Shown here in pieces: positions 55,802 to 64,000 of a DNA stretch of 64,000 nucleotides. A program made the position numbers and the translations under genes. The notes under the pieces were generated by a model. That model searched no databases, had not been told where the DNA came from, and saw only the letters and a program-made list of their open reading frames with translations. Origin of the DNA: Anniella stebbinsi (lineage: Eukaryota; Chordata; Lepidosauria; Squamata; Anniellidae); contig JARDYH010000001.1 of the NCBI GenBank assembly GCA_029215795.1, positions 113,672,533 to 113,736,532 of the forward strand, read 5' to 3'. The stretch's first letter is position 1; each line of letters begins with the position of its first letter.

Positions 55802-56486
55802 TCAAATAACAAGTTGCTTTCAATATCAGAATATAGAAAATATAGAATATAGACCTGCAGAGTTATAAAGTTTGATGGTGTATATGGAAAATTATTCAAG
55901 TTAAAAATCAAGGGCATGCAGTAGACCATAATAAATTATTAGTTGTGATTCAATGCTAGGCATTTCTTCTGAAAGTCAGATGTTAATCATTGGGCTTTAA
56001 TCATCAAACCTAGAAAAATCTTCCATTCCTTTGGACTGCGAGAAACATTTCTCTTAATTCCTGTAAATTCTCATTATCAATTGAGTAATGCAGATGTATT
56101 AGTATGAAGAAAGACAGTCAAATTTCTTAATTGCAATTGGATTCTAATGTCTCATTACTGCAATATTTGCATCCTAGTTTCCAGTGGGAACAGGATGGAA
56201 ATAATTTTGTCTTTCCAGCAAATGAATATGACATTTCCTTGACAACCAGCAGGTGGCATCAACTCTTAAATTTGTTCCTGTTATTACTGAGACCCTAGCA
56301 AGCAAAAAGCCCCTCCTAGATGCTGAGCAGGCTATTGTAACAACAACACAAAAGAACACATAGATCTGTTGTATGGTTTAAGATTTGTACCATTCATTTC
56401 CACGTTCTTTGAAGCATTTTGTAAATCTAGATATAGGCTAATGTTACATGGTTATTTGCATACAGAAGAATCATTCTCACTGTAAA

Positions 56487-56487
56487 T

Positions 56488-56522
<35 letters not shown>

Positions 56523-56715
56523 TTACTTTCTTATCCTACCCTTCCTCCAAGGAGCATACATGATTCTTCCCACATTGTTTTATCCCTGCAATAATCCTGT
56601 GAGATAGATTGTGCTAAGAATAACTGGCCCAAGATCCCCAGGGAGCAGCATGGTTGAATGGCGACTTGAACTCAGGTGTCCCCAGTCCTTTTCCAACATA
56701 TTAACCACTACATCA
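56487..56715 (-). mobile_element. CORE-type SINE with (TTTA)n tail, minus strand
   Basis: A TTTA run at 56487-56523 is the reversed tail; then CTATCCTACCCTTCCTCC-like LINE 3' sequence, AATCCTGTGAGATAGATTGT core and TTGAACTCAGGTGTCC, the reversed B box. Confidence 0.7.
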
Positions 56716-57599
56716 TGTTGATGGCTGAATATTACCAGTCCAAGAAGTTGTATTGGAGATTTTAAGGACCCTTTTGATTCTAAGGTAGAATACTTTCCCT
56801 ATAATTACACAGGCTGACCCTACCATTAGGCAGGTGAAGCAGTCACCTCAGGTGGCAAATGCTGGGAGGTGACAACAAGGTGTTAGAGGAGAGAGCTGTA
56901 TGCCTCATGGCTGCCCTATGCTCCCTAAGGTAGCCTGTTGCCTTCAGGTTCAGTGGAGGTTCAGTCACCAATGCTGAAGAAAAAGTCTAGTTAGCTTTCG
57001 AACACAAAATGGGAGATGGTACCATCTTGTTTTTCACCTCAGGCAGCAAAATATCTTTTGCTGGCTCTGCCTCCCCACCCCTAGTAATCAAGACTGTATT
57101 TCGGGGATCAATCCTAACACTCTCCAGTGTAAGAAGAGGAGCGCTGGAAATGATCCCTATTGCTCCAAGGAAATACAGGCTGTGGAGGATCACCAGCACA
57201 TTCTTTTGGATCTAAAACATGGGACAGTACCCAATGCTGGCAATTTCCCAGTGCGAAACATGTTGTGGAAACAACTACTAGTGTATTGAGAAGGTGGCAC
57301 TTGCTGCGCAACCCAGGAAACTACTCAAAAACTGCCACTTTTGGAATGGGACAAATCAGCAGAGTTCTCATCTGTGAGCTGTACTGATCTGCCCCATTCC
57401 GGAAGTAGTAGTTTTGACTTGTTTCCTGGGTTGTGCTAGCAAGCACTAGCCTCCTGTTGTGCTAGAGGTTGTTCCCACTAAGGCAGCAGCAGCGTCTGAT
57501 ACTGCCCATGGACTCTGCCCCCTTTATCCAGGATTGGAGTAGGTCTGGGCTTAAATGAATGGGTATATCATCCCCATGTCGAGTTTTCATTTTATTCAT

Positions 57600-57740
57600 A
57601 TTTATTTATTTATTTTAAAAATTATGTTGCCCTTGGATAAAACCTCTAGGGTGGTTTATAACAGATTAACAGTTGTGAAGTTTGTTTAATTTGAATTTGT
57701 AAACCACCCTGGAATAAATATTTTGAAAAGGCAGTGTATC
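57600..57740. mobile_element. Two L2-type tail remnants in opposite orientation
   Basis: Reversed AACCTCTAGGGTGGTTTATA at 57641 and forward TTTGTAAACCACCCTGGAAT at 57695 form an inverted pair about 55 bp apart. Confidence 0.55.
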
Positions 57741-58262
57741 AGTGTCTTAAATAGATAGATTCCTGGCACTGCTTAAATCAATGAATAAAGTTTCATGGTG
57801 CTGCAAAAACACCAGATTTGATGTCAGGTGAGCTTTTTTGAGGGGGGCATTCCACAAAAGGGGTGCAATCACCTCTTTCCAGTCATCACCCACCAAATGT
57901 CAGAAAAGACTCCCAAAATTATCACAAGGCTGAGGGAGGATCATGTGGCTCCCTGAGTGATTTAGGATTTTATATATTTACTTTGGCCTTTAAGAGGCTT
58001 CCACTATTTGTGAGTGGTTGATGTGATAATTTAAATGCTGTTGCAAAAGGGGAAAAGGTCAAAAAGTTCATTGGGCACATCAAAAGTAGGTTCAGTAGTT
58101 CCCAGCAGAAGTCTGCCCAGCTAAACCTTTGCGCTTATCCAATAAAGATGTCTATGCAGTTTACTGCCCACACATGGTCCTCAAATTATTTCTGCAGTGC
58201 AGTCTGGTGGAAAATCAATATGGGGTCATTCAGTTAAACTGATGTGACAGTATTATCTCTTT

Positions 58263-58617
58263 GGCCTCCTCCACACGGGGCGTTTAATGAGCCTTGAAGG
58301 CTCATTATAAATTTTACCTACACACGAGCGGAGCGCAAAACGGGCGTACAGGCGCGTTATCTCCCCGATAATGCGCATTTTCGAACGCGCGTTAAATAGC
58401 GACTTTTATTTTGCTCCGGCCGTTAAAGCGCATTTTCGCTGTGTGAACAAGCGATTATGCGCATTAACTACCTGGAAAGCGCTTTTTGGGCATCTTTTAA
58501 TGCGCTTCGCCGCTTCCCGCCGCCTCCCGTGCAGAGGGATTGTGAGTAAATGCGCCTCCGCGATAATGCGCATAATCGCGGAACCAGGCGCAAAGGCGCA
58601 TTCTTGTGGAGGGGGCC
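58263..58617. mobile_element. GCGC-rich MITE with 3-bp target duplication (copy 3, 355 bp)
   Basis: TTT at 58260-58262 and 58618-58620. Ends GGCCTCCTCCACACGGGGCG and CTTGTGGAGGGGGCC. Same interior words as copies 1 and 2, with CACACGAGCGGAGCGC in place of ACAAGAACGGAGCGC. Confidence 0.87.
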
Positions 58618-58784
58618 TTTATTTGTGTATCACCATCTGTGTACGTGGCCCTTTACAAAGGACAGGTTTCACAAGTCCCTACCCACAAGTGGCTTACAGT
58701 TTAAACAACAAACAGTGGAGAAAGAACAGAGGAAGGAAATGGAAATGGAGGTAAGGGGAAACGGGAAGAATATTCAATGAATTA

Positions 58785-58925
58785 GTAGATTGAAGACAGA
58801 TGCAAGAAAGATTTTCTTCACACAAAGCATAATTAATATGTGGAATTTACTGCCCAATGTGTGTTAATGTTCACCACTAGCTTAGATGGCTTTACAATGG
58901 GTATCTTAGACAGATTCACGTAAGA
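58785..58925 (+). mobile_element. LINE 3'-coding relic
   Basis: GATTTTCTTCACACAAAGCA and GGAATTTACTGCCCAATGTG correspond to the conserved end of a non-LTR element (FFTQS ... WNLLP). Only a fragment remains. Confidence 0.5.
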
Positions 58926-58947
58926 GAGATCTATAAATGACTTATTA

Positions 58948-59070
58948 GGGTCGAATCCTATGCATGTTCAGGCAGAAAAAGTCCTACAATTCCCAGCATG
59001 TCATGCCAGCATGGGGCATGCTGGGAATTGTAGGACTTTTTTCTGTTTGAACATGCATAGGATTGTGCCC
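58948..59070. mobile_element. Core-palindrome MITE with TTA duplication (123 bp)
   Basis: TTA at 58945-58947 and 59071-59073. Arms GTCCTACAATTCCCAGCATG and CATGCTGGGAATTGTAGGAC are perfect; outer arms CCTATGCATGTTCAG and TTGAACATGCATAGG nearly so. Confidence 0.88.
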
Positions 59071-59796
59071 TTAGTATCTGAAATCTCAAATGTTCAAATG
59101 TTGTTGAGTACCAATTGCTGGGCAGTAAGAGTAGCAAAAGGATGATTTCCTTCAGACCCTGCTATGAAGCATCTCTTTGGGCTACTGCAGGAAGTAGAAT
59201 GATAGCCTAAACACTTTGGCCTTATCCAGCAAGGCCATGGGTGCTCTGTGTGTAGCTGGGATTGGGTGCAACCCTTCCTAGTTGCTGAGATGTTTCCTCT
59301 TTCCACTTAGCAATAAAACCAAAAGTGTGATGAAAGGCTTCTCTTTGGGGTGATCATTTCCAAACTGTAATTGCACAAAACAACCACTTCCCCAAAGCAG
59401 CAGCAGCAGGTGCTTCCTTGCTTCGCTGCAGGGCCCACACTTTGTCAATCATGTTGCTGCTCACTGCTGTTTCTCTCCCCTCCCTGCTATCTTCTTCACC
59501 AAGCCCTAGGAAAAATGAGATTTTTTTCCTCCTTGTTCATTTCTCTCCTGTATCACTGGGTGTGCTTACACTACCCATCAAGAGGCAGCAATAACTTGGC
59601 TCCTACATTAAAGCAATTCACCGAGGAACTGTTTGCATCGCAGGAGAACATACATGCCATACGGTAGGGTAGCCATGTGACCACTTTGGCAGAGGACACA
59701 CCTCTATTTTAATGGCTGCCTTAGCCCGACTCAAGTAAGAACTGATAGCCATCCACAAGCAGGCGCATAGGTCACCTGGTCATTATTTTCCACACT

Positions 59797-60013
59797 AGTG
59801 GAGGCTGGTAGCTCCAATTTTGGTATGGCTGAGAAACCACCCTGGGATTTAGTCAGAGCCTAATACAAGGAGACTCCTTCAATACAAGGAGTATTGAACC
59901 CTATCCTAAATCAGGTATAGCACCCTAGATAGCTCCTTTAGAGTTTTGGCTGGTTCTGACTAAAACCCAGGGTGGATTCACAGCCCTTCCAAAATTGGAG
60001 CCACCAGCCTCCA
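59797..60013. mobile_element. MITE B, full length (217 bp)
   Basis: Ends AGTGGAGGCTGGTAGCTCCA and TGGAGCCACCAGCCTCCACC; inner arms CACCCTGGGATTTAGTCAGA and CTGACTAAAACCCAGGGTGG. CCACACTA precedes the left end and recurs five bases after the right end. Confidence 0.82.
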
Positions 60014-60464
60014 CCATTCCACACTATGGTGAGCCGTATAATTTCTAAACTTGGATTTACACATCACTTATAAAAATATACATAACCACATGCACATTTA
60101 AAATAAAGTCTATAAAAAGCATATGCACATGTGCAAATTTGCACCTATATTTTAAATTATATAAATTAACATATACAAATTGGTGCCCTCTCTTTTGGTG
60201 ATTCATAAACGGCCACCCAAGGTAATGCGAACCCTTTCCTCTGCTCTGCCTATATCATACTTCCATGTGGTATGTCCCTCCAGGTTAGTTGGCTCCAATA
60301 ACTGAAATTAGCTTGGAGGAGAGTAAAATGTTGGAGGAGAAAAGGCTAGAGGGAGGTAAGCAGAGGGCTTGGAGCAGGTTTAGTTCTCCTCTCCCACGCA
60401 ACAACAAATCTGAAAATCAAACCCCCATCCACCCACCCCACTCCTGTGTTGTATGAGATACATG

Positions 60465-60632
60465 CGCCTATGTACACCAGTTGCAGGGGAACATGGGTGG
60501 GAGGCTGTTGTTGCACCCATGCCATGCTTGTGGGTTCCTGATCAATAGCTGGATGGCCACTGTGTGAACAGAGTGCTGGACTAGATGGACCCTTGCTCTG
60601 ATCCAGCATGACTCTTCTTATGTTCTTATGTG
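60465..60632 (+). mobile_element. Non-LTR 3'-end relic (CTTATGTTCTTATG end)
   Basis: GGCCACTGTGTGAACAGAGT, CTGGACTAGATGGACCCTTG and the terminal CTTCTTATGTTCTTATG are a repeat end I recognise from squamate genomes; class not certain. Confidence 0.6.
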
Positions 60633-61296
60633 ATTGGGGCAGATCTGTGTATACAGAAATGGAACTCCTTCCTTCAGGACTGGCCCTAAACTAGCAACCC
60701 ACACCGTTTCTTGCAACAGCTAATTCCATAAACTAATCATGCACTGCATGAATAAAGAAGTTGCCAGAAACCACACAATATTTTTGCAATATTTCTTCCT
60801 GCATTTTCCACTTAGCAAGAAAATGTTGAACTAGAAACACAGTCATGCAGATGGCTCCTGGGCAGAGGCACTTTCAACGGGGTCCTGAAATCACATTTCG
60901 CCAACGAATCAAAGTGTGGACCATTGGAACAAACTTTGCATTGGTTGTTACATGATTAATATATGTTTTCAATCTTCCTACTGCGCTTAGTGCCATTGTC
61001 TTTGGTTTAGAGGGAACAGATGGAATTGGATAGCAGTCTATTTTTATATGCAAAGCAACGTTTTAGTACTACCATAAGTTCACACTCCTGCACTAAAGTA
61101 AGACAAATACATTTAATTTGCTTGTTTGCAGAAATGACACACTTCAAGGATCTCTTTAACCAGAAGTAAAGTGCTTTCATATCCAACATCATGTTGGGGA
61201 AACAGCTTCCATTTTTCTGCATGTACAATATGGATTAATCCAGACAAGAGATGTTATGAAATTTGCTGTGTGTGTGTGTCCTCAGTCATTTTACAG
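60633..61296. other. Intergenic stretch, nothing recognised
   Basis: No exon or repeat family identified by eye. Confidence 0.45.
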
Positions 61297-61420
61297 CACA
61301 ATCCTATGTATTTACTCACAAGACAGTCCTATTAAATTCAATGGGACTAAGGCTGCAATCCTAAACACACTTACTAGGGACACAATGGAACTTATTTCTA
61401 GGTAAACATGCATAGGATTT
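61297..61420. mobile_element. Two palindromic MITE A copies, one interrupting the other
   Basis: CACAATCCTATGTATTTACT begins the first; GGCTGCAATCCTAAACACAC begins a second at 61351; ACATGCATAGGATTTCTC closes the pair. Confidence 0.6.
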
Positions 61421-61425
61421 CTCTT

Positions 61426-62390
61426 AATGTGTATAGAGAATTACAGCCTCATTTAATGTTTTGCCTTTTTTCTACTCATGCTGCTTGCTGGCGGATGAAT
61501 GAGCTCCATGATGCCTAGTTCAGATTTGTTTCTTGTATTTAGAATGGCCCCTACATTTGGGGTGTCTTCTGTAGGGAAGGTTTTCCACCTTCCGCAATAA
61601 GCTTGTGGTCCTGCCTGTTCATTTGTCACATGCCAGTTCATAAGGCCTTGCTCATTTGGGAAAGTTGCATGTGTGAGAGAGTATTACAGGAACACTCTAT
61701 AACAGATGTGGTTCCTGTCACCAGTTTGCCATGATTAAACAAAGAAAGCACGTACTCTTCTTCTTCTTCTCTTTACTTTTACTATTTATGGAGATATTAA
61801 CTTAGGCTTTGATTATCTAGGCTGTGATCCTATGCCCCGCACTGGGCTTTCCACAGCTGTTACTTCTCCAGTGCTGCAGAGGGGAAAGATGTGGGGAGGA
61901 ACATGATGGAATGTATATGGTATTGCTGCCTCTTGTTAGAAAGGCAGGTAGCAGAGTAAAAACAAAAGGGCAAAGCAGAATGAGTGTTTACCAGCCCCAC
62001 ATACACCCACACAATAAAAGAGCTCACATCTTTCTTTTAGTGAAGAGAGAACACAGCTTCACTCATGAGTATTTAATTACCTTTTGTCGATGTGGAATTA
62101 CCCTTGGAGATCTGTTAAACAGGATGTTTACTTTCATTTCAATTTATACACGATGAAACAAACAGCTGAGAAGCAGAAGAAGTTAGTTGGCCAGGACTGT
62201 TTCTTGTAATGGCGTGATAATAAATAAAAAATAACTTCACTCAATATATATCCATATCTATATATATGCCGTCCACTGAAATGGCATCTACCTCCCTGTT
62301 ATGCTTGGCATGAAAGGCCACAATGGAAATATATCATGAGCTAATGGACCATGCCTAATTTTCATTTTTATCATTATGGGTAATGGTTAA
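61426..62390. other. Intergenic stretch, nothing recognised
   Basis: No exon recognised; an AT-rich TATATATCC/ATATATATG stretch is at 62244-62268. Confidence 0.45.
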
Positions 62391-62392
62391 AC

Positions 62393-62515
62393 CAGCCTTC
62401 CTCAATACTCCAGATGTTTGAAACTACAACTCTCAAGATTGATGACCATTGGTCATTATGGCTGAGGCTGATGGGAGTTGAAGTTCAAAACATTGGAAAG
62501 ACACCAAGTTGGGAA
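62393..62515. mobile_element. Palindromic MITE C
   Basis: CTCCAGATGTTTGAAACTAC and AGTTCAAAACATTGGAAAG are inverted arms around CCATTGGTCATTATGGC. Confidence 0.7.
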
Positions 62516-62589
62516 AGCAACAATAAACAACAAAACTGGAATGTTAATTATTACTTTAATTATTTAAAATAATTTGCATATAATTTCTG

Positions 62590-62655
62590 TACCCTTCTAC
62601 CTGGGAGTTAGCCTCATGGAACCCATTCCGACTTACCTTTGAGTAGATATGTGTA
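62590..62655. mobile_element. Palindromic MITE A, diverged copy
   Basis: CTACCTGGGAGTTAGCCTCA with CCGACTTACCTTTGAGTAG as arms. Confidence 0.55.
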
Positions 62656-63379
62656 AAATTGTGTTGAAAGTACCACAGGACAAGTGATATTTTGGAATTG
62701 TTAACTTCAAATATTTCTGAATATTGGGCACCAGCTAATAGTTAAGCACATCTAAGTCTGATTGATTTTAGTGGGAGGACTAAGCAGTTGCTTAACTGTC
62801 TCCCATTGAAATCACAAGGGGATTGTGCCCACTTTATTAGCAATAGAATAATTTTAAAATGAGTCTGGTAATAATTTTATTTCAAAGAATAATTTAAGAA
62901 CAATCTGCCTCCTAATTTACTATTTGTTATGGCAAGTTACCACTACGTTTTTCAAAATTATTTACTATGTTTGAGGGATAGAAAGCTAGAACAACAACAG
63001 CAACAACACATGAAATCTCAATATCTTGTGAGCCTAAAGGCCCCAGAAAAAAAGGGTTAAACTGAACCATATAGTTGGCGTTCCATGCATGAAGCTGTTT
63101 ATGTGAAGCTTTTTCTCATGACTTTGCTGCTTGCAGATACACAACCCTTTCCCCTGTCAATGTAATATATGAACTGGGCCCCAGATTTAATTGAAAACGG
63201 ACAATGTAATGTTTTAATCTGTTGTAGATGCAAAGCACTCAAAACAGTGGCTGCTACCATGCTGTCTCTGGGGACAGGTCCTATTTTTGACATCAGAACT
63301 TCCATTGAGAAACTTGAGATCTTGCACTTTTTTTATATACAAGCTGTCTTTTGGGGGGTCAGAGATGGGGAGATATAGG

Positions 63380-63455
63380 ATGGAATGTTAATTGACTGTT
63401 ACCCACCTTGAGTCCTTGAGGTGAGGTGGGTTAGAAATCCAATAAATAAAATAAG
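63380..63455 (+). mobile_element. L2-type tail remnant
   Basis: TTACCCACCTTGAGTCCTTG, GGTGGGTTAGAAATCC and AATAAATAAAATAA resemble a LINE 3' end. Confidence 0.5.
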
Positions 63456-63530
63456 AGGCACTAATGCTTGGGTTGCCCTTTAGGGAGCAGGGAGGACATT
63501 CCTCCCTCTTTTAAGACTACGGGTGCCCTA

Positions 63531-63760
63531 GACGGCTTAATTGAGCCTCATTGAATGTGCCCTGGTGGCATTTCGAACAGACGAGTGGGGCGCAAATCAG
63601 ACATACAGCCGATTTAAAGTCTCTGATAAGGTGCATTCTCAAGGTGTTGATTTATCGCAATTTTAATTTTTTCTCCGCAGTTAGAGCGCAGTTTCTTAAT
63701 GTGACCAATGTAGTGACCATTCGGATTAATGCTAGTAGTGGGCGTAGTTTGGAGGGCAGG
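63531..63760. mobile_element. Decayed relative of the GCGC-rich MITE
   Basis: GTGGGGCGCAAATCAGACAT, CTCTGATAAGGTGCATTCTC, GTTAGAGCGCAGTTTCTTA and GACCATTCGGATTAATGC follow the order of copies 1-3 with many changes. Borders and target duplication are lost. Confidence 0.6.
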
Positions 63761-64000
63761 GCTGGTGATGTCATGAATGAATGACTGCCCCTTCTCTTCC
63801 TTTATGTGGCCACCTCTCCCACTTCTCCATCCAAGTGTTGAGCTGCGTTGTGATGGCTGCGAAAGGAAGGGGAATTTCTATGTTCTTGCCGTTTACACAT
63901 GAGTAACCGGTGGTTTTTTTTGTTTTTGTTTCTGATTGGATCTATGTCATGCATAGTGTCCCAATCTTCCCCTGTCCCATCTGCTGCAATTCCTCCTCAG

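Noticed and set aside
1..64000. CRISPR array, phage, operon or toxin-antitoxin system
   Set aside because: Spliced gene, CpG islands, SINEs and LINEs show vertebrate nuclear DNA; no regularly spaced direct repeats of CRISPR type exist.

Overview
This is animal nuclear DNA, almost certainly from a squamate reptile (lizard or snake). It holds one recognisable protein-coding gene, DYNLT3, split by introns with GT-AG sites. The rest is a dense mixture of retroelements and short inverted-repeat DNA elements: L2- and CR1-type LINEs, a DIRS-type retrotransposon, a tRNA-derived SINE with the tail common in lizards and snakes, and many small palindromic elements that I recall as abundant in squamates. 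The species cannot be named from the sequence. There is no operon, CRISPR array or other prokaryotic feature, and most long open frames are chance frames inside repeats.

Layout. 1-5 kb: a candidate retroviral-type LTR near 1.6-1.96 kb, two or three segments bounded by inverted copies of a conserved CTACAACTCCCAGCATGC motif, an L2-tailed short element and a possible Helitron 3' end. 5-17 kb: a tRNA-SINE, tandem duplications and microsatellites, two copies of a 446-bp MITE (9.6 and 11.3 kb), a CG-rich 3-bp-TSD MITE (12.1 kb) and a CORE-type SINE. 17.5-20.9 kb: an L2 LINE and a DIRS fragment, both on the minus strand. 21-26 kb: mostly unique sequence plus a TA-flanked element carrying two large palindromes. 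26.5-28.2 kb: a CR1 LINE on the minus strand. 29.1-34.6 kb: a decayed LINE with ORF1 and endonuclease but no reverse transcriptase, broken up by a short L2-tailed element, a CR1 end and a hAT element with a perfect 8-bp target duplication. 37.2-39.6 kb: CR1 and L2 fragments on the plus strand side. 40.1-40.9 kb: a CpG island without an assigned gene.

42.5-53.7 kb: DYNLT3 on the plus strand. Five coding exons (30, 42, 124, 78 and 77 nt) join to 351 nt, which gives 116 residues plus stop, the same length as human DYNLT3. Its introns and probable 3' UTR are full of MITEs; two near-identical direct copies flank exon 3. 53.7-64 kb: intergenic DNA with more MITEs, including further copies of the 12-kb and 53-kb families.

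The most notable structure is the set of small inverted-repeat families whose members end in exact 3-bp flanking duplications (TTT, CTA, ATT, AAT, ACT, TTA, TAA). This points to repeated amplification by one transposase class, probably PIF/Harbinger-like. I found no wholly new gene system.
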